Part shown: positions 1 through 7,939 of the stretch, in pieces
Numbering within the stretch: position 1 is the stretch's first letter
Layout of the letters: each line of letters opens with the position of its first letter
NCBI RefSeq assembly: GCF_000297025.1
Contig: NZ_CAKD01000023.1
Coordinates: forward strand, 186,001-250,000
Direction: 5' to 3'
From: Lactobacillus pasteurii DSM 23907 = CRBIP 24.76
Lineage (GTDB): Bacteria; Bacillota; Bacilli; Lactobacillales; Lactobacillaceae
Length of the DNA stretch: 64,000 bases
The notes under the pieces: generated by a model
What the model saw: only the letters and a program-made list of their open reading frames with translations
What the model was told of the DNA's origin: nothing
Databases searched by the model: none
Translations under genes and position numbers: made by a program

Positions 1-944
1 TCTAGCCTAATCAAAGGCAAAAAGTAAATCGCGTCATAAAGACCTTCATCATCTTCTTGCCCGCCAGCTAATTGCAAACGCACACTAGCAATTTGCAGTA
101 TTTGTTGCAGCAATGATTGCTCAATGATAATTGTTTGAATCTTATTCAAAGGAATTTGCTTATTAACCCTTTTTATGAGTCCGTGGCTAAATTCCAAGCT
201 ATTTTTTGTTCTTGTAACAGTAAAATTATAGAAGCTGACAATTTGATAGACGAAATTGAGCAAATAGATGATCAAGGCAATTCCAACGATTATTGCCATT
301 TCTACTCGGTTAAACTTGAAAATGCCTTCAAGCAGGTTGGAACGGTTTTGAACAATTGTTTTAATAATATCAACAACATTGTCTAAAACAAGTGCAATTA
401 AAAGATAGCCGATTTCTCTACCTGGCGTTGACAAAACTCTAGCAATATTCTGACTCAAAGACATACTATAGCTAGCTTGACCACGCTTTTCTTTTTCAGC
501 GGCAATTTGACCGTGATTCATTTTGAGCAAAAGCTCATCTTGCAAGTTGATCGGCACTACTTCTAGGCTTGCTTCTGCCTTATCGCTACCACCAGCAGCC
601 GTCTCGATTTCTAATTTGGTTAAATCAAACGGTCTAAGTAAGATATTTTGGCTATTTTTGATATTTTGCATCCTTGTATAAGGAATAATAGCCTGGTTTT
701 TATTGATTAAACCGGTCCGAATAATCAAACTATCGTCAGTTAATTGATATTTGGTAAAAAAATACTTAGCCAGGCAAGAAAAAATAAGAGCAAATAATAA
801 AACTAGGCCTGCTGGCAAAGCAAATTTATAAGGGACGCGGTCATTGGGAATAAATATTATCAGTAGGACGAAAAACCACTCTCGCAGCTTTTTTAAGAAA
901 AAGATCAACAAGGCAAGTGGGTGCAAGCGTCTTTGATCAGACAT
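1..944 (-). CDS. YdbT-like PH-domain membrane protein (C-terminus cut off by window edge)
   Basis: About 314 codons stay open from an ATG at 944 to the window edge, so the C-terminus is missing. Early hydrophobic stretches are followed by a segment that reads like a bacterial PH (bPH2, DUF304) repeat, with a second one starting after another membrane segment; YdbT proteins are known to carry several such repeats. Its start overlaps the end of the smaller PH protein at 937-1437 by 8 bases, the usual arrangement of a YdbS/YdbT pair. In Bacillus subtilis ydbST is a sigma-W operon linked to resistance to antimicrobial compounds; whether that holds here is inference. Confidence 0.8.
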   Translation of the reverse strand, partial: MSDQRRLHPLALLIFFLKKLREWFFVLLIIFIPNDRVPYKFALPAGLVLLFALIFSCLAKYFFTKYQLTDDSLIIRTGLINKNQAIIPYTRMQNIKNSQNILLRPFDLTKLEIETAAGGSDKAEASLEVVPINLQDELLLKMNHGQIAAEKEKRGQASYSMSLSQNIARVLSTPGREIGYLLIALVLDNVVDIIKTIVQNRSNLLEGIFKFNRVEMAIIVGIALIIYLLNFVYQIVSFYNFTVTRTKNSLEFSHGLIKRVNKQIPLNKIQTIIIEQSLLQQILQIASVRLQLAGGQEDDEGLYDAIYFLPLIRL

Positions 945-1437
945 CCTTTTCCACCTGCCTTACTTTATCCATAACCTGTTTGCGCAGTCTGGTCGCCTCA
1001 TCATAATTCAAGCCGGCAATCTGATGCTCAGTTGCTGCAGTATGGATAGTTATCGTGGCAAGATTTTCCATTCGCAAAAATGGCCCTTGATCGACTGTAA
1101 TATGCTGAATTCGCAAAAATGGAACATAAGTTGTCGTCCTAAAAAACCAGCCCTGCTGAAAAGCGATGTATTCATCAAAGACTTGGTAGCGGTGGAAATA
1201 ATATTCCCAAGGAATGGCAAGTAGACGGACTCCTATAGCTAAAATCACAATAACTAGATAAACAATCAAAGCTAGATTTACCCAGTTATTGTTTATCTTC
1301 ATCAAAATAGTAGCAATTTTTATCCCCAGTCCAAGCAAAATAAAAATTGCAAGGGCAGTTAATCTAGCTAAAAGCCAAACTTTTTTGATTTTTTCAGGCG
1401 ATTGATTTTTTAATAAATCAGTTTGTCTGCTCCTCAT
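937..1437 (-). CDS. YdbS-like PH-domain membrane protein
   Basis: A 166-residue protein with two hydrophobic helices (about residues 24-46 and 55-75) followed by a single bacterial PH domain; the segment YYFHRYQVFDEYIAFQQGWF is typical of the DUF304/bPH2 family. It starts within the last 20 bases of trmD and ends inside the start of the YdbT-like gene, so the two PH proteins are translationally coupled and probably form one membrane complex. The family's biochemical activity is unknown; roles in envelope defence are reported for B. subtilis YdbST. The position directly behind trmD is unusual, because rplS normally sits there. Confidence 0.8.
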   Translation of the reverse strand: MRSRQTDLLKNQSPEKIKKVWLLARLTALAIFILLGLGIKIATILMKINNNWVNLALIVYLVIVILAIGVRLLAIPWEYYFHRYQVFDEYIAFQQGWFFRTTTYVPFLRIQHITVDQGPFLRMENLATITIHTAATEHQIAGLNYDEATRLRKQVMDKVRQVEKDV

Positions 1438-2143
1438 CCTTAATTTCCTCCAGCAGTTTTTGCTCCTGCTTAGTCATGTCGCGTCCTGCCAATAAATCTG
1501 GGCGATGCAAATAAGTTGCTCTAAGTGCCTCTTTTAAGCGCCATTCAGCAATTTTTTGGTGATTGCCGGAAGTTAGAATTTCTGGAACCTTTTTTCCTTC
1601 AAACTCAGCTGGACGCGTATATTGCGGATATTCTAACAAGCCATGTGAAAAGCTTTCTTCCACACTTGAAAAATCATTTCCCAAAATTCCTGGCATCAAA
1701 CGAATTGTTGCATCAATCATGCTCATAGTTGGCAATTCGCCACCAGTTAGAACGTAATCGCCAATTGAAACAGCTTCATCGACATAATCGTAAACTCTCT
1801 GGTCAAAGCCTTCAAAGTGGCCACAAATAAAGGTCAATTCCTCTTCTTGTGCCCATTCTTGCGCCATTTGTTGGTTAAAGGTCTTGCCTTGAGGGGCAGT
1901 GATAATTACCTTGCCCTTTGATGGCAATGAATCCAAAGCAGCCTTAATTGGCATCAATTGCAAGACCATTCCTGCACCGCCACCATAAGGAGTGTCATCA
2001 ACTGAATGGTGCTTGCGCTCAGAGAACTCGCGAAAATTAACTATATTTAACTCCCACTTTTTGTCTTCCAGCCCACGACCTAAAATTGAAGTTTGAATAG
2101 GTGTAAACATTTCTGGAAAAAGAGTTAAAACGTTAATCCTCAT
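1418..2143 (-). CDS. trmD: tRNA (guanine-N1-)-methyltransferase TrmD
   Basis: A 241-residue SPOUT-class enzyme that methylates G37 next to the anticodon of tRNAs reading CNN codons, using S-adenosylmethionine, and so prevents +1 frameshifting. The N-terminus [13 protein letters not shown] and the knot motifs [12 protein letters not shown] (about residues 50-61) and YVLTGGELP are diagnostic, and the length is normal. It overlaps rimM upstream by 11 bases and ydbS downstream by 20 bases, so the genes are co-transcribed and probably coupled. Identification is secure. Confidence 0.98.
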   Translation of the reverse strand: MRINVLTLFPEMFTPIQTSILGRGLEDKKWELNIVNFREFSERKHHSVDDTPYGGGAGMVLQLMPIKAALDSLPSKGKVIITAPQGKTFNQQMAQEWAQEEELTFICGHFEGFDQRVYDYVDEAVSIGDYVLTGGELPTMSMIDATIRLMPGILGNDFSSVEESFSHGLLEYPQYTRPAEFEGKKVPEILTSGNHQKIAEWRLKEALRATYLHRPDLLAGRDMTKQEQKLLEEIKDEEQTN

Positions 2144-2645
2144 CCCTTAAGCCCTCCATTAATTCTACGTAAACCTTCTTTTCGGCAATATCGACTTTTT
2201 TAACCACTTGATCGATATATGGCAACCAAAATTCTTTGCCATTATCTTCTTTTACTAGCCAAATGTCATTGGCACCTGGAGTTTCTATTTCGACAATCTT
2301 GCCAATTTTTTCTCCGCTTTCTTGGTCAAGCACCTGGCATCCCAAAATATCGTGGTAGTAATAAAAGCCTTCTGGCAATTCTTGTTGATCCTCTTCACTA
2401 ATTACCAAAATCTGACCGCGTAATTTTTCAGCTTGATCAATGCTGGTAATTTCTTCAAATTGAACTAGCCAAAATTGTTTAAACAGGCGCCCCGCCTTAA
2501 CAGTCAAAACTTGCTCACTATTTTTAAGCTTTAATTTGACTCCAGTTTCAAAACGATCTTCGGGAAAATCAGTAATGACTTGTACTTTAACTTCACCATT
2601 CAATCCATGGGTAGTTAAGATTTTTGCTACATCATAAAATTGCAT
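2133..2645 (-). CDS. rimM: 16S rRNA processing protein RimM
   Basis: A 170-residue ribosome maturation factor that binds ribosomal protein S19 and helps assemble the head of the 30S subunit. The N-terminal RimM barrel starts with [20 protein letters not shown], and the C-terminal PRC-barrel holds DILGCQV and an [11 protein letters not shown] motif near residue 125. The start is supported by a GAGGAAG site. It is paired with trmD as in most bacteria, but separated from rpsP by a strong terminator hairpin, and khpA (ylqC), often found between rpsP and rimM, is absent. Confidence 0.97.
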   Translation of the reverse strand: MQFYDVAKILTTHGLNGEVKVQVITDFPEDRFETGVKLKLKNSEQVLTVKAGRLFKQFWLVQFEEITSIDQAEKLRGQILVISEEDQQELPEGFYYYHDILGCQVLDQESGEKIGKIVEIETPGANDIWLVKEDNGKEFWLPYIDQVVKKVDIAEKKVYVELMEGLRDED

Positions 2646-2672
2646 TGTCTTCCTCGCATTTAGTTATAACAA

Positions 2673-2704
2673 AAAAAGTTTGAAGTTAAGACTTCAAACT
2701 TTTT
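2673..2704 (-). terminator. Terminator between rpsP and rimM
   Basis: A perfect 13-bp stem (AAAAGTTTGAAGT with its complement) around a 4-base loop, followed on the minus strand by a run of T. It lies 6 bases after the rpsP stop codon and 28 bases before rimM, so rimM-trmD-ydbS-ydbT must depend on read-through or on an unrecognised promoter. Confidence 0.85.
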
Positions 2705-2710
2705 AAGTGA

Positions 2711-2983
2711 TTACTTGCTGTACTTTTCGTCGTGTAACTTCTTCAAGATACCTGCGCCAGAAATAAGTGACTTAACAGTATCTGAAGGTTGTGCACCCTT
2801 CTTAAGCCATTCGTAAATCTTGTCTTCATCAAGCTTCAATTGCTTTGGAGTTGAAACTGGGTTGTAGTAACCAACTTCTTCGATGAAACGACCGTCACGT
2901 GGCATACGTGAGTCTGCAACAACGATCTTGTAAAATGGCTTTCTCTTGGCACCAGCACGGTGCATACGAATCTTAACTGACAT
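2711..2983 (-). CDS. rpsP: 30S ribosomal protein S16
   Basis: A 90-residue small-subunit protein with the family's [20 protein letters not shown] start and the [14 protein letters not shown] motif. It binds 16S rRNA early in 30S assembly. A strong AGGAGG site lies 9 bases before the ATG. It sits between two terminator hairpins and has its own promoter-like boxes in the ffh terminator, so it probably forms a single-gene unit despite the conserved ffh-rpsP-rimM order. Confidence 0.98.
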   Translation of the reverse strand: MSVKIRMHRAGAKRKPFYKIVVADSRMPRDGRFIEEVGYYNPVSTPKQLKLDEDKIYEWLKKGAQPSDTVKSLISGAGILKKLHDEKYSK

Positions 2984-3016
2984 AGATTTATTTCCTCCTA
3001 AAACTTAACGATTAAT

Positions 3017-3045
3017 AATATACCATCAAAAAACTCAGGTGTAAA
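3017..3045 (-). promoter_or_regulatory. Candidate rpsP promoter inside the ffh terminator
   Basis: On the minus strand TTTACA (3040-3045) is followed, after 17 bases, by TATATT (3017-3022). The -35 box is part of the 3' arm of the ffh terminator stem. Inferred from match and spacing only. Confidence 0.6.
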
Positions 3046-3075
3046 GTATTTTTACTTAACACCTGAATTTTTTTA
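3028..3075 (-). terminator. Terminator after ffh
   Basis: A 13-bp stem with one mismatch (CAGGTGTTAAGTA and its near complement) with an A-rich loop, followed by six T on the minus strand. It begins at the ffh stop codon. Confidence 0.85.
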
Positions 3076-4503
3076 TGAATGGAATCGTTTAACGTTCTTA
3101 AGACGCTTTTTCTTATTCTTCTTAAAGCGTTTATTCATGCTTCGCATGGCCATTCTTCCCATTGGTGAATCCATTCCTGGAAGATTTGCTAAAGCCTTGG
3201 TATTTCCATTAGTAATCTTTGACATCAAGTCACGTGCTTGCTTGAATTGCTTGATCATTCGATTAACTTCGACAACTGGACGACCAGATCCGGCAGCAAT
3301 TCTTCTTCTTCGACTTGGATTCAAGATGTCTGGATTTTCTCTTTCTTCTTCAGTCATTGAATAAACAATGGCCTTAGTATGGGCGATTTCCTTTTCATCG
3401 ATAGAAAGATTTTGAAGTTGAGGATTGTTAGCCATACCTGGGATCATTTTCATAATTTGATCAAGTGGTCCTAGCTTTTGAACTTGCTCAAGCTGATCAA
3501 TAAAGTCATTGAAGTCGAAGGTATTCTCGCGCATCTTTTCTGCAACCTTCTTAGCTTCTTTGACATCATAGTCTTGTTGAGCCTTTTCAATTAATGTTAA
3601 AACATCCCCCATGCCCAAAATTCTTGAAGCCATTCTGTCTGGGTGGAAGTCTTCTAAGTCGGTTAATTTTTCGCCTTGACCAGTGTAGATAATTGGCTTA
3701 CCAGTAACTGCACGAATAGATAGAGCAGCACCACCACGGGTGTCACCATCAAGCTTAGTCAAGATAACACCAGTTACGTCTAGGCGCTCATCAAAGCCCC
3801 TAGCAACATCAGTTGCAGCTTGACCAGTCATGGCATCAACAACCAGCAAGATATTTTCAGGCTTGGCTACTGCCTTAACTCGTTCCAATTCGTCCATCAA
3901 CTTTTCGTCAATTTCCAAACGACCGGCCGTATCGATGATTACATAGTCATTCTTGTTCTTGTCAGCCTCTGCTAAACCTTCTTCAACAATCTTGGCTACG
4001 TCTTTTTCATCAGGCTTGCTAAAAACTGGAACTTCAAGTTGTTCACCGATCTGCTTCAATTGGTCAATTGCAGCTGGACGATAAATATCGCCTGCAATTA
4101 GCAAAGGACGCGCATGTTCAGTTTTTTGTAAGTGGTAGGCTAATTTACCAACAGTGGTAGTCTTACCAGTACCTTGCAAACCAACCATCATAATAATAGT
4201 TGGGATGTGCTTAGACTTGGTCAGCTTAACCGAGCTTTCACCCATCATCTTGGTTAATTCATCATTAACGATCTTAATAACCTGTTGGCCAGGGTTTAAA
4301 CTCTCTTGAACCTCTTTGCCCAAAGCTTCTTGCTTAATCTTCTTAATGAAATCCTTAACCACTTTAAAGTTAACATCAGCTTCAAGCAAGGCCAAACGGA
4401 TCTCACGACTGGCAGTATTGATATCTTCTTCAGAGATCTTACCTTTACCGGTTAAATTTTTTAATGCTTTTTGAATACGTTCGCTTAGATTTTCAAATGC
4501 CAT
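3073..4503 (-). CDS. ffh: Signal recognition particle GTPase Ffh
   Basis: A 476-residue SRP54 protein that binds signal sequences of nascent chains together with 4.5S/scRNA and delivers ribosomes to FtsY at the membrane. The N domain (about 1-90) is followed by the G domain with Walker A GLQGTGKT at 108-115, DTAGR near 190 and TKLDGDTRGG near 250. The M domain (from about 300) carries the basic RNA-binding segment NPSRRRRIAAGSGRPV and a methionine-rich, lysine-rich tail. It follows ylxM by 2 bases, with its GGGAG ribosome site inside the end of ylxM. Secure. Confidence 0.98.
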   Translation of the reverse strand: MAFENLSERIQKALKNLTGKGKISEEDINTASREIRLALLEADVNFKVVKDFIKKIKQEALGKEVQESLNPGQQVIKIVNDELTKMMGESSVKLTKSKHIPTIIMMVGLQGTGKTTTVGKLAYHLQKTEHARPLLIAGDIYRPAAIDQLKQIGEQLEVPVFSKPDEKDVAKIVEEGLAEADKNKNDYVIIDTAGRLEIDEKLMDELERVKAVAKPENILLVVDAMTGQAATDVARGFDERLDVTGVILTKLDGDTRGGAALSIRAVTGKPIIYTGQGEKLTDLEDFHPDRMASRILGMGDVLTLIEKAQQDYDVKEAKKVAEKMRENTFDFNDFIDQLEQVQKLGPLDQIMKMIPGMANNPQLQNLSIDEKEIAHTKAIVYSMTEEERENPDILNPSRRRRIAAGSGRPVVEVNRMIKQFKQARDLMSKITNGNTKALANLPGMDSPMGRMAMRSMNKRFKKNKKKRLKNVKRFHS

Positions 4504-4505
4504 TA

Positions 4506-4847
4506 TTATTCTCCCTTTAATTGATTAAGTAGCCCTTCAAGCCTGTCCTTTGCTAAAAGCAGCTGATCTTGATCTAAATCCTCAATTGCTTGGCTAAGTT
4601 CAGTTTCAATCCGATTAAAGTCCTGCAGCATGTGTAATTTAGACTCAAAATTTTCTAAAATTTTGCTTGAACGCTTCAAATTATCATAAACAGCTTGTCT
4701 AGATACTTGATGATTCAAAGCAATTTCCCCTAAGGAAAAATCATTGTAATAGTAATCTTCAAAATAGCTTTGTTGTCCCTTGGTCAACAAATCACCATAA
4801 TAGGCATAAAGATCGCCTAATCTTTCACTTTTCTTAAGTTCATCCAT
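4506..4847 (-). CDS. ylxM: YlxM/p13-like helix-turn-helix protein, SRP-associated
   Basis: A 113-residue protein starting at MDELKKSERLGDLYAYYG. The frame stays open further upstream, but that extension crosses the promoter region and reads as unrelated hydrophobic sequence, so the ATG at 4847 is chosen. A sigma-factor-like HTH (region 4) lies at about residues 33-60 (FSLGEIALNHQVSRQAVYDN). YlxM homologues stimulate the Ffh/FtsY GTPases in streptococci and always neighbour ffh, as here. The ribosome site is weak (GGTGA). Confidence 0.9.
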   Translation of the reverse strand: MDELKKSERLGDLYAYYGDLLTKGQQSYFEDYYYNDFSLGEIALNHQVSRQAVYDNLKRSSKILENFESKLHMLQDFNRIETELSQAIEDLDQDQLLLAKDRLEGLLNQLKGE

Positions 4848-4867
4848 AAGATTTTTCACCGTACATA

Positions 4868-4876
4868 AGTATAACA
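4868..4876 (-). promoter_or_regulatory. Candidate extended -10 promoter for ylxM-ffh
   Basis: TGTTATACT on the minus strand is an extended -10 element (TGnTATACT, hexamer at 4868-4873). No good -35 is seen. The leader would be only about 15 bases. Confidence 0.5.
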
Positions 4877-4896
4877 AAAACAAAGCTAAATTTCGA

Positions 4897-4925
4897 TTGA
4901 CCAGCACAAAAATGCTTGCTAAAAT
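4897..4925 (+). promoter_or_regulatory. Candidate promoter of the amino-acid permease gene
   Basis: TTGACC (4897-4902), 17-base spacer, TAAAAT (4920-4925). It lies back to back with the ylxM promoter, giving a divergent control region of 145 bases. Confidence 0.7.
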
Positions 4926-4992
4926 AATTCTTATTATATTTTTAAGATTTTTATAATTGCAATAAAATTGAACATGGAAAGAAGAGTTCGAG

Positions 4993-6411
4993 ATGAATCT
5001 TTGGAAAAATATGAATCGGAAGACCGACCCGGACATGTACCGGATCAAAGATGGTCATCTGGTACGATCTTTAAAAGTAAAGGATATTTTAGCTTTAGGG
5101 GTTGGAACAATTGTTTCTGCATCTATTTTTACCCTTCCCGGTGAAGTAGCTGCTAAGCATACGGGACCGGCTGTTACAATTTCATTTTTACTAGCTGCAA
5201 TCGCTGCCTGCTTAGTTGCTTTCACCTACGCTGAAATGTCAGCTGCAATGCCTTTTGCTGGTTCTGCCTACACCTGGATCAATATTGTTTTAGGCGAGTT
5301 CTGGGGATGGGTAGCCGGCTGGGCGCTTTTAGCAGAATATTTCATTGCTTTAGCCTTTGTTGGATCAGGCTTATCAGCTAATTTGCGGGCCTTGCTTGCA
5401 CCGCTAGGAATTAAAATGCCAGCAATCTTTGCCAACGCTTTTGGCGTTGATGGCGGAATCGTTGACTTGATTTCTCTAGTTTCAATCTTAATTGTTGCAA
5501 TCTTGATATCCCATGGTGTTGGTAAAGCTGCTAGAGTAGAAAATGCTTTAGTTGCCCTAAAGGTCTTTGCAATTATTCTCTTTGTAGTTGTTGGTGCAAC
5601 CGCAGTTAAATTTCAAAATTACGTTCCATTTATTCCTGAATATCAGAAAACAGCTCATGGCGCTTTTGGTGGTTGGCAAGGAATCTATGCTGGTGTTTCA
5701 ATGATCTTTTTGTCATATATCGGCTTTGACTCAGTTGCTGCTAATTCCGCTGAAGCAATTGATCCGCAAAAAACTATGCCTCGCGGAATTATCGGTTCCT
5801 TGGTTATCGCGGTAATATTATTTATTTCCGTAAGTTTGGTTTTGGTTGGTATCATGCCATACAGCAAATATGCTAATAGTGCTGAACCTGTTGGTTTGGC
5901 TTTGCGTTACGCAGGGCATGGCATAATTGCAACAGTTATTCAAGCAATTGCAGTTATGGGGATGTTTACGGCTTTAATCGGAATGAGTATGGCTGGATCA
6001 AGACTGATTTATTCATTTGGTCGTGACGGAATGCTTCCTAAGTTTCTCGGCAAGCTTGATAAGCACCATCGTCCAAACAATGCAGTTGCAGCCATCACTA
6101 TCGCAGCAATTTTAATTGGAACAATCTTCTCATTCTCAGCCTTGTCCCAGTTGATTTCGGCTGGTACATTAATTGCTTTCATGTTTGTTTCCTTATCAAT
6201 TTACCCATTGAGAAGCCGCGAAGGAAAAGATATTGCTGATCCTGCATTCAAGGTGCCATTTTATCCTGTATTGCCATTCTTGGCATTTTTAGCATCATTG
6301 ATTGTCTTTATTGGACTAGATCATCAAGCTAAGTTATACGCTTTGCTTTGGTTCATTCTAGGCTTAGTAATTTATCTATTCTATGGCATTCGCCATTCTA
6401 AAGCTAAATAA
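4993..6411 (+). CDS. APC-family amino-acid permease
   Basis: A 472-residue integral membrane protein with about 12 hydrophobic helices, of the amino acid-polyamine-organocation family. The first helix motif GVGTIVSASIFTLPG (residues 35-49) matches the substrate-binding loop of cationic-amino-acid/YfnA-type transporters, and TYAEMSAAMPFAGSAYTW is the family signature. The exact substrate cannot be read from the sequence. It is one of only two protein genes on the plus strand, divergent from ylxM-ffh and convergent with the dipeptidase gene, and has its own promoter and a shared terminator. Confidence 0.9.
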   Translation: MNLWKNMNRKTDPDMYRIKDGHLVRSLKVKDILALGVGTIVSASIFTLPGEVAAKHTGPAVTISFLLAAIAACLVAFTYAEMSAAMPFAGSAYTWINIVLGEFWGWVAGWALLAEYFIALAFVGSGLSANLRALLAPLGIKMPAIFANAFGVDGGIVDLISLVSILIVAILISHGVGKAARVENALVALKVFAIILFVVVGATAVKFQNYVPFIPEYQKTAHGAFGGWQGIYAGVSMIFLSYIGFDSVAANSAEAIDPQKTMPRGIIGSLVIAVILFISVSLVLVGIMPYSKYANSAEPVGLALRYAGHGIIATVIQAIAVMGMFTALIGMSMAGSRLIYSFGRDGMLPKFLGKLDKHHRPNNAVAAITIAAILIGTIFSFSALSQLISAGTLIAFMFVSLSIYPLRSREGKDIADPAFKVPFYPVLPFLAFLASLIVFIGLDHQAKLYALLWFILGLVIYLFYGIRHSKAK

Positions 6412-6416
6412 ATAAA

Positions 6417-6467
6417 AAACTGGTGAAAAAGCAAAAAAGAAATTTTGCTTATCACCAATTTTTTTAC
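6417..6467. terminator. Bidirectional terminator between permease and pepD
   Basis: A stem formed by TTGGTGATAAGCAAAA and its near complement, with A and T runs on both sides, lies between the converging stop codons at 6411 and 6477 and can serve both strands. Confidence 0.85.
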
Positions 6468-6476
6468 GCTTTAAAA

Positions 6477-7901
6477 TTAAAGATTTTCATCCATGTTAAA
6501 AGTCAACTTAGACATCTTGATTGACTCAATCATCATTTGGCCCCAAAGCTTTTCAGATTCTTTCTTAGTATGAGCCACAGTCTTTTGATTTTCAGCAGTC
6601 AAGTATTCAGTTAATTCTTCACCGCTCTTGCCTTCAGCACCAGCAATAATTTCTTCTACGCGTGCACGGTACCAACGGTTAAGTTCAGTCAAGTAAGTAG
6701 TGTCTAATTGAACAAATTGTGAGTAGTGGCTTTCTACAATGGTTGCAAGTGACTTGTAGTACCACCAAGCATCGCTCATGTTGTAGTCCATTGATGTGTT
6801 GTTGTATGAAGGATCAGTATCGTTCATATTTGCAAAGAATGGAACAAATGGGGTAAATGTTGGTCCACCAATACATAACCACATAATAGCTGCGCAGTCA
6901 GCAGGTACATCTGTTCTAATTTGCAAAATGTGTGCATTTTGAGTTCTGTTCAAACCAATTGGGCGGTAGCGGTGCTTTTCTTCATCAGTTCCCTTACCAA
7001 ATGGATCGTATGGAGTATCTTGATAGTGTGAACCCAAGACAAATTGAATGTCTTCGCGAGTAATCTTCTTATTAGCCTTGCGGATAAATGGCAAGTCACC
7101 ATCTTGTGGGTCTTGTTCAATATCAGGATTGAAGTAGCGTTGACCATACCATACACGGTTAGTGTTGTAGTGACGGTCTTGTTCAGTGTAAGTACCAAAA
7201 ATGTGACGGAAGTTCCAACCTTCGTGATCAGGGTTCAAGTGATGCTTTTCAACAAATTCTTGAATGCCTTCGCTCCACATAAAGTTGTCAGGATCATCAA
7301 AGTCAACTTGTTCAATTGAAACGCGGTTAGCAGCAATTGCGTAGCAATCATCTGGAATTCTTTGTGCTACCCAGTGGTGACCGGTAACAATTTCCATGTA
7401 CCAAATTTCATCCTTGTCGCTGAATAAAACAGAGTTTCCGGCAGGTGAACCATACTTTTTGATTAAATTGCCCAAGTATTCAACCCCGTGGCGAGCAGAA
7501 TGAATGTATGGCAAAGTAACAGTTTGCATACAGTCTTCATCTAAGCCGTCCTTAACAAGTGGGTCAAAAGCTAATACTCGTTCATTTGAGTAAGTAGATT
7601 CTGTACATGACATTGCCACGTTTTCTTCGTTAATACCACTTTCATCGTAGTAACCGCGATGTTTGTAATCGACATTTGGTACAGCAGGTACTCTTTGCGC
7701 ATCTTCTGGCAAATCCATTTCAAACTTGTTCAACCATGACTTGATATGACGGCCCTTTTCGCCTTTAGTAGCTGGTTGAATTACAAATTTTTGTGGGGTA
7801 ATTGGTCTAAAAGTATCATCGTTACGAGCAATCATAGTAGTGCCGTCGATTGATGCTTTTTTACCAACTAAGATAGTTGTACATGCACTTGGTTCGATCA
7901 T
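6477..7901 (-). CDS. pepD: Dipeptidase, peptidase family C69 (PepD type)
   Basis: A 474-residue cytoplasmic Ntn-hydrolase that cleaves a broad range of dipeptides. The N-terminus MIEPSACTTILVGKKASIDG carries the catalytic Cys7, which becomes the N-terminal nucleophile after removal of a short propeptide; TMIARNDD follows as in the family. There is no signal peptide, as expected for an intracellular peptidase. Length is typical of lactobacillar PepD proteins. A GAAGGAGA site precedes the ATG. It lies 38 bases after ftsY, a position not occupied by a peptidase in Bacillus. With Opp, PepX and PepP it completes breakdown of imported peptides. The paralogue letter (A or B) cannot be assigned. Confidence 0.95.
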   Translation of the reverse strand: MIEPSACTTILVGKKASIDGTTMIARNDDTFRPITPQKFVIQPATKGEKGRHIKSWLNKFEMDLPEDAQRVPAVPNVDYKHRGYYDESGINEENVAMSCTESTYSNERVLAFDPLVKDGLDEDCMQTVTLPYIHSARHGVEYLGNLIKKYGSPAGNSVLFSDKDEIWYMEIVTGHHWVAQRIPDDCYAIAANRVSIEQVDFDDPDNFMWSEGIQEFVEKHHLNPDHEGWNFRHIFGTYTEQDRHYNTNRVWYGQRYFNPDIEQDPQDGDLPFIRKANKKITREDIQFVLGSHYQDTPYDPFGKGTDEEKHRYRPIGLNRTQNAHILQIRTDVPADCAAIMWLCIGGPTFTPFVPFFANMNDTDPSYNNTSMDYNMSDAWWYYKSLATIVESHYSQFVQLDTTYLTELNRWYRARVEEIIAGAEGKSGEELTEYLTAENQKTVAHTKKESEKLWGQMMIESIKMSKLTFNMDENL

Positions 7902-7939
7902 AATATTACATTCTCCTTCTTATATCATACTTCTCTATA

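Noticed and set aside
4848-5048. Upstream extension of ylxM by 67 codons.
   Set aside because: It crosses the promoter of ylxM and the start of the divergent permease and has no homologous N-terminus.
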